Of a DNA stretch of 64,000 nucleotides, positions 1-8,631 are shown piece by piece. A model generated the notes under the pieces. It saw only the letters and a list, made by a program, of their open reading frames with translations. It was not told where the DNA came from and did not search any database. The stretch covers positions 3,574,726-3,638,725 of the forward strand of contig NZ_LN890655.1 of assembly GCF_900066015.1 (NCBI RefSeq), read 5' to 3'. The first letter of the stretch is position 1. Each line of letters starts with the position of its first letter. This DNA comes from Candidatus Promineifilum breve. GTDB taxonomy: Bacteria; Chloroflexota; Anaerolineae; Promineifilales; Promineifilaceae. A program made the position numbers and the translations under genes.

Positions 1-1
1 C

Positions 2-211
2 ACTTTCCTGGCCGAGGGACTGCCGCAAAACCACGCCATGATGCTGACCATTCCCTTCGTGCTCTACGGCATCTTCCGCTACCTCTATTTGATCCATGTG
101 CGGGGCGAGGGTGGTGCGCCGGAAGAGATTTTACTGCGCGATCGGCCGCTACAGATCACCCTGGCCCTCTATGGCGTCATGGTGTTCGCCGCCATCTATC
201 TAATTGACTAA
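2..211 (+). CDS. UbiA-family prenyltransferase, likely decaprenyl-phosphate phosphoribosyltransferase (3' end only)
   Basis: Only the last 69 codons are in the window, read in the frame that ends at TAA 209-211. The peptide is hydrophobic and carries a YLYLIHVRG segment followed by PEEILLRDRPL and a final membrane helix. That ending is typical of the DPPR synthase branch of the UbiA superfamily, which transfers 5-phosphoribosyl-PP to decaprenyl phosphate in the membrane on the way to arabinose or related cell-envelope donors. The next gene, mevalonate kinase, starts 5 bases after the stop, so the two are probably co-transcribed and both concern isoprenoid-linked chemistry. The branch assignment rests on the C-terminus alone. 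Confidence 0.7.
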   Translation, partial: TFLAEGLPQNHAMMLTIPFVLYGIFRYLYLIHVRGEGGAPEEILLRDRPLQITLALYGVMVFAAIYLID

Positions 212-216
212 ACGCC

Positions 217-1161
217 ATGATCACCGCCACGGCTCCCGGCAAGGTCATCCTATTTGGCGAACATGCGGTCGTCTACGGCCGCCCGGCGCTGGCCGCGCCG
301 GTCACCCAGTTGCGGGCCAAGGCTGAGCTAACGCCAACCAGCGAGCCGGACGTGCTGCTGGTCGCTCCCGACGTGGGCCGGGCGGCGCTGCTGTCGCGCA
401 CCGAGCCGAACAATCCGCTGGCCGCGGTCGTCCGCATCGTTGAGACCCATTGTCGCTGCTCGCTCTCCGCCGGCTATACGCTCAGTGTCACCAGCGCCAT
501 CCCCATCGCCGGCGGGCTGGGCAGCGGCGCGGCCATCGCCATCGCCATCATCCGCGCGCTGGGGCAATACCTGGAGCAGGCCGATTCGTTCACCCCCGAG
601 GTCGTCTCGCGCCTGGCCTACGAGGTGGAGCGGCTGCACCACGGCACGCCCAGCGGCATCGACAACACCGTCATCGCCTATGAGCGGCCGGTCTATTTCG
701 TGCGTCGCGCCCCCCAACCGCTCATCGAAACCTTTGCCCAGGCCCGGCCGCTGCGCCTGATCATCGGTGATACCGGTGTCTCCAGCCGGACAAAGGACGT
801 GGTGGGCGACGTGGGCCGCCAATGGGCAGCCGACCGCGCTGAGTTTGAGACCATCTTCGACGCCTGCGGGCGGATCGCCGAGGCGGGCCGGGCGGCGCTG
901 GCCGCCGGCGACCTGCCGGCCGTGGGCGCGCTGATGGACGAAAACCACGACTGGCTGCGGCGCATGACCGTCTCTTCACCGCCGTTGGATGCGTTGGTGG
1001 GCGCGGCGCGAGCCGCCGGCGCGCTGGGGGCCAAGCTGAGCGGCGCGGGGCGGGGGGGCAACATGATTGCCCTGGTGACGGCCGAAACGGAGGCCGCCGT
1101 CTCGGCCGCGCTATTGGCCGCCGGCGCGGCCCGCGTGATGACCAGTGATGTAGGAGCGTGA
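217..1161 (+). CDS. mvk: mevalonate kinase (GHMP kinase)
   Basis: This 314-residue GHMP kinase should phosphorylate mevalonate to 5-phosphomevalonate in the cytosol. The N-terminus has the mevalonate-kinase signature PGKVILFGEHAVVYG. The glycine-rich ATP loop GGLGSGAAIA lies at about residues 97-106, and the C-terminal GHMP motif KLSGAGRGG is intact. Length fits the family (about 300-330). ATG 217 follows the upstream stop closely. The gene indicates a mevalonate route to isopentenyl diphosphate, which is known in several Chloroflexota; the other pathway genes are not in this window. The stop codon lies in the first unit of a 14-bp tandem repeat. Confidence 0.9.
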   Translation: MITATAPGKVILFGEHAVVYGRPALAAPVTQLRAKAELTPTSEPDVLLVAPDVGRAALLSRTEPNNPLAAVVRIVETHCRCSLSAGYTLSVTSAIPIAGGLGSGAAIAIAIIRALGQYLEQADSFTPEVVSRLAYEVERLHHGTPSGIDNTVIAYERPVYFVRRAPQPLIETFAQARPLRLIIGDTGVSSRTKDVVGDVGRQWAADRAEFETIFDACGRIAEAGRAALAAGDLPAVGALMDENHDWLRRMTVSSPPLDALVGAARAAGALGAKLSGAGRGGNMIALVTAETEAAVSAALLAAGAARVMTSDVGA

Positions 1162-1209
1162 CGCTCGGCGCGTGACGCTCGGCGCGTGACGCTGGGCGCG
1201 TGACGCGCT
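1156..1209. repeat. 14-bp tandem repeat over the mvk stop codon
   Basis: About 3.8 copies of a unit reading GCGTGACGCTCGGC, with one C-to-G change in the third copy. The mvk TGA is inside the first unit. Each unit also contains the self-complementary string GCGTGACGC / GCGTCACGC in near-palindromic form. Confidence 0.75.
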
Positions 1210-1245
1210 AGTGGGTCAAGGCGGCTTTTTGCGATAGAATCCCGT

Positions 1246-1304
1246 GTAGGTGGAACTTCCAGTTCCACCCGCTAGGCAGACGTGGAGCTGGAAGCTCCAC
1301 CTAC
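1246..1304. repeat. dispersed nested hairpin element (GTAGGTGG...CCACCTAC)
   Basis: Two small hairpins, GGTGGAACT/AGTTCCACC and GTGGAGCT/AGCTCCAC, sit inside an outer inverted repeat GTAGGTGGA/TCCACCTAC. A related single hairpin occurs at 61254-61282. The element fills part of the non-coding stretch between mvk and rpmB. Confidence 0.65.
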
Positions 1305-1337
1305 GAGCCTATATTTGTCAAAAAGCAAAATCGCCCC

Positions 1338-1366
1338 AAAAACAAAAGCCGGCGACGAGCGCCGGC
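1338..1366 (-). terminator. intrinsic terminator of rpmB
   Basis: On the minus strand a perfect 7-bp stem (GCCGGCG, loop of 5, CGCCGGC) is followed directly by TTTTGTTTTT. It lies about 77 bases downstream of the rpmB stop and is correctly oriented for it. Confidence 0.8.
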
Positions 1367-1442
1367 GAGGTACCATCAATTGTCTATCCGGAACGGAATT
1401 GAGCGGGCAAGACCGAAACCAGACGCGGCGCGTTCGCCCCGC

Positions 1443-1622
1443 CTAGACCTTGGCCGTTGTTTTGAGGCAGCGGGTGCAGATGTGCAACCGCACGCGGCGG
1501 CCGTCCTGGGTCACCGTCGTCCGCTGAATATTGGGACGGAACTGACGCTTCGTCTTGCGCTGCGAGAAACTCACATTGTGGCCGCTCATCGGCCCCTTGC
1601 CACATACTTCACATTTAGCCAT
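1443..1622 (-). CDS. rpmB: 50S ribosomal protein L28
   Basis: A 59-residue protein beginning MAKCEVCGKGPMSGHNVS and containing KTKRQFRPNIQ and the C-terminal LHICTRCLKTTAKV, which is diagnostic of bacterial L28, a 50S large-subunit protein. It keeps two CxxC pairs (CEVC and CTRC), so this is the zinc-binding C+ form. An AAGGTG Shine-Dalgarno lies 5-6 bases before ATG 1622. The gene runs opposite to its neighbours and faces asp23 divergently, the usual arrangement with asp23-fakA-recG. A T-tailed terminator follows at 1338-1366. Confidence 0.95.
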   Translation of the reverse strand: MAKCEVCGKGPMSGHNVSFSQRKTKRQFRPNIQRTTVTQDGRRVRLHICTRCLKTTAKV

Positions 1623-1772
1623 AATTTCACCTTACCCGCCGCCAAGACGGCGTTCAAATTAAAGGCGACCGGAGGGTCGCCGACGTATCCAGCAATATAA
1701 CGAACGACCCCCTATTATAGTCGATGGGCGCGGCACATGCAAATGCGCCCGGGGTCAGGAGACCAATTTTTT

Positions 1773-2132
1773 ATGCCGGTCCAAGAGGATTCCAAGGGAA
1801 AAATCGACATTTCCTCGGCCACCATCGCGACGATCACCACGCAGGCGGTGCATCAATGCTATGGCGTGGTGGGGATGGCCAGCAAGAACCTCGTCAATGG
1901 CATCGCGCAACTGTTGTCACGGGATAACCGCCGCGGCGTGGAAGTCAAGGTTGATGGCGACAAGATCGTCATCGACGTCTACGTCATCGTGGAATACGGC
2001 GTCCGCATTCGCGTCGTGGCCGAGAGCATTCAGAACACGGTCAAGTTCCACGTCGAGAAGGCGCTGGGGCTGCCCGTGAGCGCGGTCAACGTCTACGTCC
2101 AGGGGTTGCGCCTGAGCGAAGGGCGACAGTAA
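1773..2132 (+). CDS. Asp23/Gls24 family envelope stress protein
   Basis: A 119-residue Asp23/Gls24 protein. The core GKIDISSATIATITTQAV, the central CYGVVGMASKN and the beta-rich VEVKVDGDKIVIDVYVIVEYG are characteristic. Family members are small envelope-associated proteins, and the copy next to yloV/fakA is a conserved partner of that gene. The start at 1773 is chosen because an AGGAGA Shine-Dalgarno lies about 10 bases upstream; an in-frame ATG at 1737 would add 12 residues unlike the family. The fakA-like gene follows after 28 bases, so the two are likely co-transcribed. Confidence 0.88.
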   Translation: MPVQEDSKGKIDISSATIATITTQAVHQCYGVVGMASKNLVNGIAQLLSRDNRRGVEVKVDGDKIVIDVYVIVEYGVRIRVVAESIQNTVKFHVEKALGLPVSAVNVYVQGLRLSEGRQ

Positions 2133-2160
2133 GCGCCGGCATCGTGGAGGAATAGAGAGT

Positions 2161-3864
2161 TTGACAACGGCAATCGACACCACAATGACCGCCCCCACGG
2201 TCGCCGGCGGTAAATGGTTACACTGCACCGGCCCCCAATTGCGCAAGATGGCGCGCGCCGGCCTCGTTTGGCTGGAGCAAAACCGCGACTACGTTAACTC
2301 GCTCAACGTTTTCCCCGTGCCGGATGGCGACACGGGCACGAATATGTTGCTGACGATGCGCTCGGCCTACGCGCGCGTCGAGGGCGGCGACGAGCCGCAC
2401 GTCGGCAAGGTGGCCGGCCAGTTGGCCCAGGGCGCACTGATGGGCGCGCGCGGCAACTCCGGGGTCATCCTCAGCCAGATCTGGCGCGGGCTGGCTGCCG
2501 GTCTCAGCGGCAAGGAGGCCTTCGGCACGGCCGATCTGGCCCACGCCTTCCAGAGCGCGGCCGATACCGCCTACAAGGGCGTGATGCGGCCGGTCGAGGG
2601 CACGATCCTGACCGTCATCCGCGAGGGCGCGGCCGAGGCCGCCGACGCCGCCCGCAAGAGCGAAGACCTGCGCTTCATGCTGGAGCGCGTGCTGGAACGT
2701 TGCCAGCAGGCCCTGGAACGCACGCCCGACCTGTTGCCCATCCTGCGCCAGGCCGGCGTCGTCGATTCCGGCGGCCAGGGCTTGGTCTACATCCTCGAAG
2801 GGATGATGCGCTATGCCCAGGGCAAGCTGGTGATCGACGGCCAACCCGTCGCGCCGGTAGCGCCCGCGCCGCCGGGCGAGCCGCTGTCGGCCCAGGCCCG
2901 CGCCGTGCCCGAGGGCGGGGCGCTGGAGTTCCCCTACGACGTGCAGTTCATCCTGATGGGGCGCAATCTCAACGTGCTGGAAGTGCGTAATCGCATCGAC
3001 GCCATGGGCGACTCGACGGTCGTCGTGGGCGACGAGAAAGCGATCAAGGTTCACATCCACGTGAAAGACCCCGGCGTCCCCCTCAGCTATGGCATCAGCC
3101 TGGGGCAGATCACCGACGTCGTCGTCGAGAACATGCAGGAACAGATGGAGGAGATGGTCCATAAAGCCCCGGCCGCGCCATCGCTGCCGGTGATCGACGT
3201 CCGCCCGGACCAGGTGGCCGTGATCGCCGTGGCCGGCGGCAACGGGTTGGCGGGCGTCTTCCGCGGCCTGGGCGCGGCCTTCGTCGTCAACGGCGGCCAG
3301 ACGAATAATCCCAGTACCGAGGAAATCTATCAGGCCATCGAACAGATGCCCACGGACAAGGTCATCGTCTTGCCCAACAACAAGAATATCATCCTGGCCG
3401 CGGAGGCCGCGCGCGATCTGAGCGCCAAGCAGGTGGCCGTGGTCCATAGCCGCTCCATCCCCCAGGGCATCGCCGCCCTGATGACCTTGCGGCCGGACAA
3501 GGACGTGGCCGCCAACACCGAGACGATGGCCCGCGCGCTGCGTTCGGTGCGCACGGGCGAAATCACCCGCGCCACGCGCACCATTGAGTTGAACGGCGTG
3601 GACGTGAAAGAGGGGGCCATTATCGGTCTGGTCGACGGCAGCCTGCAAAGCTCCGGGCCAGACGAGGATAGCGTCTTGCGCGATGTGCTCGGCCACATGG
3701 CTATCGACGGCTGCGACATCGTGACCGTCTATTACGGCGCGGATGTCAAGTTGGAACAGGCGGCCGAAACAGCCCATCGCATCCGCCACGCCTATCCCAA
3801 CGTTGAGGTCGAAGTCGTCGAAGGCGGCCAGGCGCATTACTATTACATCCTCGGCGCGGAATAA
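2161..3864 (+). CDS. DAK2 domain fusion protein YloV / fatty acid kinase catalytic subunit FakA-like
   Basis: 567 residues. The N-terminal DhaL/DAK2 nucleotide-binding domain (about 1-210) contains NVFPVPDGDTGTNM, GARGNSGVILSQI and VDSGGQGLVY. The remainder is the DegV-like/FakA C-terminal region found in YloV proteins. FakA with a FakB partner phosphorylates exogenous fatty acids to acyl phosphates; no fakB is in the window, so the role is inferred by homology. I chose TTG 2161 because GTGGAGG lies about 10 bases upstream. ATG 2185 is an alternative. The gene sits between asp23 and recG as in many Gram-positive and Chloroflexota genomes. Confidence 0.88.
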   Translation: MTTAIDTTMTAPTVAGGKWLHCTGPQLRKMARAGLVWLEQNRDYVNSLNVFPVPDGDTGTNMLLTMRSAYARVEGGDEPHVGKVAGQLAQGALMGARGNSGVILSQIWRGLAAGLSGKEAFGTADLAHAFQSAADTAYKGVMRPVEGTILTVIREGAAEAADAARKSEDLRFMLERVLERCQQALERTPDLLPILRQAGVVDSGGQGLVYILEGMMRYAQGKLVIDGQPVAPVAPAPPGEPLSAQARAVPEGGALEFPYDVQFILMGRNLNVLEVRNRIDAMGDSTVVVGDEKAIKVHIHVKDPGVPLSYGISLGQITDVVVENMQEQMEEMVHKAPAAPSLPVIDVRPDQVAVIAVAGGNGLAGVFRGLGAAFVVNGGQTNNPSTEEIYQAIEQMPTDKVIVLPNNKNIILAAEAARDLSAKQVAVVHSRSIPQGIAALMTLRPDKDVAANTETMARALRSVRTGEITRATRTIELNGVDVKEGAIIGLVDGSLQSSGPDEDSVLRDVLGHMAIDGCDIVTVYYGADVKLEQAAETAHRIRHAYPNVEVEVVEGGQAHYYYILGAE

Positions 3865-3942
3865 CTCGCCGCGAGGCGAAAAGTAGCCGGCAGACTATTG
3901 GCCGGCGGGCCGCGCCAACGGGAGCTACAAGAAACAAAACAT

Positions 3943-6489
3943 ATGGAACGGGCACTAAAAAGACTCGAGCGGGTGCTCGAACTGGAAAAACAGCAAGGCT
4001 ATCAGAACAAGGCCGTCGTCGGTGGGATTCGTCAGTTTGCCGTCTTCTGGGTTTCGCAGGCCCGCGAGGAAGCGGCCGACGAAGCCGACCAGGCACTGGC
4101 CGAACAGGTCTCGCAAGTCCTGATGGATTATAACCGCCTGTCGGGCAGCGAAGCCCGCGCCCGGGCTATCGATTCCCTTTTCGCCAGTGTCGAGCGGCGG
4201 CGGCGGCGGCAGGGGAGTGGGGAAGCAGGGGAGCTGGGGGGCAGGGGAGCAGGGGAGCAGAGGAGTCCGAAAGCGGAGGAGCCGCAGAGCGCTGTCGCCG
4301 CGCCGGAAGAAATTGATGAGGCCGAAGAAGTAGAAACGGCCGAACCGGAAGCGACGCCGCAGCCGGTAGAAGCTGAAGAAGAGATGGAGCCGGATGTACC
4401 TCGTGTCCCGCCCGATCCGGGTGGCCTGGCGCGACCGGTCACCTCGCTCAAGGGCGTCGGCCCCAAGATGGCCGAGAAGCTGAACAAGCTGGGCGTGGAG
4501 ACGATTGGGCAACTACTCTACCTCTTCCCGCGCCGTTACGACGATTACACGCTCCTGAAGCCGATCAGCAAGCTCACCTTCGGCGAGCAGGTGACCATCA
4601 TCGGCACCATCTGGCAGACGAAGGTGCGCCGCTCGCGCGCCAACCAGCCCATCACCGAATGTATCATCAACGACGGCACAGGGTCGGTGCAGGCCACCTG
4701 GTTTAACCAGCCGTGGCTGGCCGAACAACTGCCGGCCGGGATGCAGATCGTGCTGAGCGGCAAGGTCGAGCTGTTTCTGGGGCGGCTGGTGTTCAACTCG
4801 CCGGAGTGGGAGCCGCTGGAGCTGGAACCGCTGCGCACGCGGCGTATCGTGCCCATCTACCCCCTGACCGATGGCCTGAACGCCGGCAAGATGCGCGAGA
4901 TTATGCAGCGGGTAGTCAAGGAGTGGGCCGCGCGCGTGCCCGATCCGCTGCCCGTGCCCATTCGCAAGCGCCGCCGCCTGTTCTCGCTGCCGGCCGCCAT
5001 CCAGCAATTGCACTTCCCCGACAATCAGGAGGCTCTACGCCGGGCGCGGCAGCGGTTGGCCTACGACGAGTTATTCCTGTTGCAACTGGGCATGCAGCGT
5101 CAGCGTCGCAGTTGGCAGGCCCATCCGGGCATGTCCCTGTCGCTTGAGCCGGAGCGTTTCGACGCCTTTCTGGCCGCGCTGCCCTTCCAACTGACCGGCG
5201 CGCAGGCGCGGGTCATCGACGAGATTCGCGCCGACATGGCCCAGAGCCGGCCGATGAACCGCCTGCTGCAAGGCGACGTCGGTTCGGGCAAGACCATGGT
5301 CGCCGCGGCGGCCATGATCACCGCCGCCTGGGCCGGGGCGCAGGCGGCGCTCATGGCCCCCACCGAAATCCTGGCCGAGCAGCATTACCGCGGCCTGGTG
5401 CGTCTGCTGGAGCCGCTGGGGCTGAGGGTGGCCCTGCTGACCGGCAGCACCGCCACGGCCGAGCGCGCCGCCGTCTATGAAGGGCTGGCCGACGGCTCCA
5501 TCCATATCGCCATCGGCACCCATGCCCTCATCCAGCCGTCGGTGGCCTTCCACCGCCTGGGCGTCGCCATCGTCGATGAGCAGCACCGTTTCGGCGTCGA
5601 CCAGCGCACCGCCTTGCGCGAGAAGGGGCCGTCGGACAACGGCGAGGTCATCAGCCCCCACCTGCTGGTCATGTCGGCCACGCCCATCCCGCGCACGTTG
5701 GCCCTGTCGCTCTATGGCGATCTGGACCTGTCGGCGCTGGACGAGATGCCGCCCGGCCGGCAGGAGATTAAGACCCGCTGGCTGCGCGCCTCGGAGCGCG
5801 AGCGGGCCTATAACTTCGTGCGGCGGCAGACGGCCGAGGGGCGGCAAGCCTATCTCATCTACCCCCTGGTGGAAGAGTCCGAATCAATCGACGCCCGCGC
5901 CGCCGTGGAAGAGTTCGACCGGCTGAGCCACGAGGTCTTCCCCGATCGGCGCGTGGGGCTGGTGCATGGCCGGCTGCGTTCCGACGAGAAGGACGCGGCC
6001 ATGCGCGCCTTCGCCGAGCACAGCACCGACATGCTGGTGGCGACGTCGGTCATCGAGGTCGGCGTAGACGTGCCCAACAGCACGGTCATCGTCATCGAGG
6101 GGGCCGACCGTTTTGGCCTGGCCCAGCTGCACCAGTTCCGCGGCCGGGTGGGCCGGGGCGAGCACCAGTCGTATTGCATCCTCATCGCCGAGGATGTATC
6201 GGCCGAGGCCGAGCAACGACTGGCGGCGCTGGAGGCCACCAACGACGGCTTCGTGCTGGCCGAGCGCGATCTGGAATTGCGCGGGCCGGGCGAGTTCTTT
6301 GGCCGGCGGCAGAGCGGCCTGCCGGAGTTGCGGCTGGCGTCGTTGCTCCACGACCTGGATATACTCAAGATGGCCCAGGAAGACGCCGCCGGCTTGTTCG
6401 ACGCCGATCCGCAACTGGAGCAGCCGGAGCACGACTATCTGCGCCGGCAATTGGAGGCATTCTGGGCGAGCGCGGCCGAGGCCAGCTAG
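3943..6489 (+). CDS. recG: ATP-dependent DNA helicase RecG
   Basis: 848-residue superfamily 2 helicase that remodels stalled forks and branch-migrates junctions. From the N-terminus: a helical extension beginning MERALKRLERVLELE, a low-complexity acidic linker (about 85-165), a helix-hairpin-helix-like SLKGVGPKMAEKL, the OB-fold wedge domain, Walker A GDVGSGKT at about 444-451, the RecG-specific DEQHRFG box at 545, SATPIPRT, and the C-terminal QFRGRVGRG. The start at 3943 fits the conserved helical N-terminus. The linker contains a G-rich dispersed repeat (4209-4264) translated in frame, making this RecG longer than the usual 680-780 residues. Confidence 0.95.
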   Translation: MERALKRLERVLELEKQQGYQNKAVVGGIRQFAVFWVSQAREEAADEADQALAEQVSQVLMDYNRLSGSEARARAIDSLFASVERRRRRQGSGEAGELGGRGAGEQRSPKAEEPQSAVAAPEEIDEAEEVETAEPEATPQPVEAEEEMEPDVPRVPPDPGGLARPVTSLKGVGPKMAEKLNKLGVETIGQLLYLFPRRYDDYTLLKPISKLTFGEQVTIIGTIWQTKVRRSRANQPITECIINDGTGSVQATWFNQPWLAEQLPAGMQIVLSGKVELFLGRLVFNSPEWEPLELEPLRTRRIVPIYPLTDGLNAGKMREIMQRVVKEWAARVPDPLPVPIRKRRRLFSLPAAIQQLHFPDNQEALRRARQRLAYDELFLLQLGMQRQRRSWQAHPGMSLSLEPERFDAFLAALPFQLTGAQARVIDEIRADMAQSRPMNRLLQGDVGSGKTMVAAAAMITAAWAGAQAALMAPTEILAEQHYRGLVRLLEPLGLRVALLTGSTATAERAAVYEGLADGSIHIAIGTHALIQPSVAFHRLGVAIVDEQHRFGVDQRTALREKGPSDNGEVISPHLLVMSATPIPRTLALSLYGDLDLSALDEMPPGRQEIKTRWLRASERERAYNFVRRQTAEGRQAYLIYPLVEESESIDARAAVEEFDRLSHEVFPDRRVGLVHGRLRSDEKDAAMRAFAEHSTDMLVATSVIEVGVDVPNSTVIVIEGADRFGLAQLHQFRGRVGRGEHQSYCILIAEDVSAEAEQRLAALEATNDGFVLAERDLELRGPGEFFGRRQSGLPELRLASLLHDLDILKMAQEDAAGLFDADPQLEQPEHDYLRRQLEAFWASAAEAS
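4209..4264. repeat. G-rich GCAGGGGA-type repeat inside recG
   Basis: Runs of GGGG separated by AGCA-like spacers, the same family as the arrays at 27.1, 40.5, 42.2, 44.0, 46.5, 48.1, 48.6, 51.4, 52.1, 53.6 and 55.1 kb. Here it is translated as a Gly/Glu/Ala/Arg-rich linker of RecG. Confidence 0.8.
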
Positions 6490-6581
6490 ATGGCTCGGCC
6501 GATGGCTGGTAGCGGGCGCTGCGCTTGCCGGCGTCCAAGTCTCAACGAACGATCAGGTGACATGATTCAGGAGGGAGTGAG

Positions 6582-7112
6582 TTGATCAAAAGGGCGGTTT
6601 ATCCGGGTACATTCGATCCTGTCCATTATGGGCACGTGGATTTAATCCTGCGCGCCTCCAACCTGTTCGCGGAGGTCGTGGTCGGCGTTTACGATCATAG
6701 CCGGCCGACGAAGTCGGTGTTATTCTCTGTCGAGGAACGCTCAGCGATGATCGTCGAAGCCTTGCCCAATCCCGGCAACGTCATCGTCATGCCCTTCACC
6801 GGCCTGCTGGTGGATTTTGCCCGGCGCATCGAGGCGCGGGTCATCGTGCGGGGCTTGCGCGTGTTCTCCGATTTTGAGTTTGAGTTTCGTTCGGCGTTGG
6901 CGAACCAGCGCTTGGCCCCGGAGATTGAGACGATCAGCCTGATGACCCGCGAGGAAAATTCCTTCGTCAGCGGCAGCACGGTGCGGGAGATCGCCCAATT
7001 GGGTGGCGACGTGACCAGCATGGTGCCGGCCAACGTGGCCGCGAAACTCTATGCGCGCTTCCGCGATGCCGAAGCCGGCGGTTTCACCGGCAATTTGCCG
7101 CTACGTGATTAG
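6582..7112 (+). CDS. coaD: phosphopantetheine adenylyltransferase
   Basis: 176 residues. It catalyses ATP + 4'-phosphopantetheine to dephospho-CoA + PPi, the penultimate step of coenzyme A synthesis. YPGTFDPVHYGHVDLI carries the nucleotidyltransferase HxGH motif, VIVRGLRVFSDFEFE is typical of bacterial PPAT, and ENSFVSGSTVREIA is the ISSTxxR-like C-terminal motif. TTG 6582 is the start, with AGGAGG 7 bases upstream. Length is slightly over the usual 160 because of a short C-terminal tail. It follows recG as in many genomes, but the rsmD gene often found between them is absent here. Confidence 0.95.
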   Translation: MIKRAVYPGTFDPVHYGHVDLILRASNLFAEVVVGVYDHSRPTKSVLFSVEERSAMIVEALPNPGNVIVMPFTGLLVDFARRIEARVIVRGLRVFSDFEFEFRSALANQRLAPEIETISLMTREENSFVSGSTVREIAQLGGDVTSMVPANVAAKLYARFRDAEAGGFTGNLPLRD

Positions 7113-7121
7113 GTGAGACGC

Positions 7122-7625
7122 ATGGACATTCAACACCTTGTCGATAACCTTGAGCAAGCTCTGAACGAGAGCACGCGCATCCCGCTGAGCGCCTTCTTGC
7201 TGGTCAACGAGGAGAAGGTCTATAGCCTGCTCGACCAGATGCGGGTGGCCGTGCCGGAAGAGATCAAGCGCGCCGGCCGCATCGAGGCCGAGAAGGATCG
7301 CATCCTGGCCCAGGCCAAGGAAGAGGCCGAACGGATTCGCGAGTTGGCGCGCCAGGAAGCGGGCGAACTGGTGAAGCGCGACGCCATCGTCAACGCCGCC
7401 CAGAACCGGGCCGAGAATATCGTCGAGCGCGCCCGCCGCGACTCGGAGGCGCTGCGGCAGGATGCCGACGTCTACATCATGGAAGTGCTGAACCGGCTGG
7501 AAGAAGACCTGACGCGAACGCTGACGGTTGTTCACAATGGCCTACAGAAGGTGGAACACGAGCGCCAGGCGGCCATGCAAGCCGCGGCGATGGAAAGCGT
7601 CGAACCGGCTCGCCCGGCCCGCTAG
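7122..7625 (+). CDS. hypothetical coiled-coil protein, ATP synthase subunit b/H-like
   Basis: 167 residues, mostly one long charged helix rich in Glu, Arg, Ala and Gln (for example EAEKDRILAQAKEEAERIRELARQ is the flavour, residues about 50-110). There is no signal peptide or membrane segment. The composition resembles the stalk subunits of rotary ATPases and DivIVA-like cytoskeletal proteins, but there is no diagnostic motif. AGGTGAG lies 5 bases before ATG 7122. It starts 9 bases after coaD and is probably in the same operon. It ends tail-to-tail with the response regulator gene, sharing a CTAG. Function is not assigned. Confidence 0.75.
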   Translation: MDIQHLVDNLEQALNESTRIPLSAFLLVNEEKVYSLLDQMRVAVPEEIKRAGRIEAEKDRILAQAKEEAERIRELARQEAGELVKRDAIVNAAQNRAENIVERARRDSEALRQDADVYIMEVLNRLEEDLTRTLTVVHNGLQKVEHERQAAMQAAAMESVEPARPAR

Positions 7626-8344
7626 TTGCGGGCAAAGGAGTAGCCGATGCCGCGCTGCGAGGTGATGTACTTCGGTTGTTCCGGCTGCTGCTCGATCTTG
7701 CGCCGCAGCCGGTGGACGTAGACGCGCAGCCGATCCTCATAGGCCGTCTCCATCGGCCACAGGCGGCGCAGGATGAAGTCGGTGGTGACGATTTGTCCGG
7801 CGTGGCGCATGAGGATGTAGAGCAGCTTCGTCTCCGTCGGCGTCAGGGCGATCTCGCCGCCATTGACGTAGACCCGCTGGAAGGGAAAACTGACGGTCAG
7901 ATATTCATCGACGATCGTTTCCGTGCTCAACGTGTAGGCGAAATCCCCCATCCGGCGCAACACGCGCCGCACCCGAGCGACCATTTCGCCCGGATTAAAC
8001 GGCTTGGTGATGTAATCCTCGGCGAACTTGTCGATGGATTGAATGATCGTCTCGTCTTCGTTCACGGCCGTCAGCATGATGATGGGAATATCGGAATAGG
8101 CCAGCAGCGCCTCGCAGAACTCCAACCCATTCATACCGAAGGGCATGTGGATATCGACCAGGGCCAGATGGGGCAGGCCATGCCGCTGGATGTTATCCAG
8201 CGCTTCCTCGGCCGACGACGCCGTGGACACCTCGAAGCCTGATTTTTGCAACGCGGTCGATACCAGCCGTTGCATGGAATAACTATCGTCGAGGACGAGG
8301 ATTCTAAATGCCGTCTCTTCGAAGCCGGATGTCATAGCAGTCAT
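7622..8344 (-). CDS. OmpR-type two-component response regulator (orphan)
   Basis: 240 residues. The N-terminal receiver domain starts ILVLDDSYSMQRLV; the phosphoacceptor is Asp64 in LALVDIHMP, and the conserved Lys is in ITKPFNPGEM. The C-terminal winged helix (LTPTETKLLYILMRHAGQ, YVHRLRRKIE, RGIGYSFA) is typical of OmpR/PhoB DNA binding. No histidine kinase gene is nearby, so the partner is elsewhere. I place the start at ATG 8344; a longer reading frame upstream looks unlike a receiver domain, and ATG 8335 is also possible. Its stop codon overlaps the stop of the convergent coiled-coil gene by 3 bases with no terminator between them. Confidence 0.88.
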   Translation of the reverse strand: MTAMTSGFEETAFRILVLDDSYSMQRLVSTALQKSGFEVSTASSAEEALDNIQRHGLPHLALVDIHMPFGMNGLEFCEALLAYSDIPIIMLTAVNEDETIIQSIDKFAEDYITKPFNPGEMVARVRRVLRRMGDFAYTLSTETIVDEYLTVSFPFQRVYVNGGEIALTPTETKLLYILMRHAGQIVTTDFILRRLWPMETAYEDRLRVYVHRLRRKIEQQPEQPKYITSQRGIGYSFARN

Positions 8345-8631
8345 ACCGTTTGGCCTGTGACGCTCATAAGAGCGAGCAGGATGCGAATTGATCTGTTCAG
8401 CCAATCGGATCATCATTACCCCGACTGTGCCTCTATCTTTTTCGTCATGACGGAATACTGCCCTCGATCCGACTCCCGATTACATTCTAACAAACTACGG
8501 GCGGCGACTCAAGCGCTTTTCACGATTCGTTCGCTAAATATTCAGGCAGATACTAGATACCCACCAGCCCTTTAGGTGTCTAACTACTAGCGATCATTTC
8601 ATAAGCCAAAATTCCAGGGGTATAATGCTAT
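8345..8631. promoter_or_regulatory. divergent promoter region between response regulator and comEC
   Basis: About 290 non-coding bases, distinctly AT-richer than the flanks. A perfect TATAAT at 8621-8626 ends 5 bases before the comEC ATG (8632). A -35 would fall near TTCATA, 17 bases upstream. The spacing implies a leaderless or nearly leaderless comEC transcript. No clear operator was seen for the response regulator side. Confidence 0.55.

Noticed and set aside
1384-1605. A 73-codon minus-strand frame between mvk and asp23
   Set aside because: It is the wrong frame across rpmB. The 59-residue L28 frame at 1443-1622 explains the DNA.
2218-3837. A 539-codon frame antisense to fakA, and a 577-codon frame antisense to comEC (8758-10491)
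   Set aside because: Compositionally biased antisense frames typical of high-GC genes. The sense frames carry clear family motifs.
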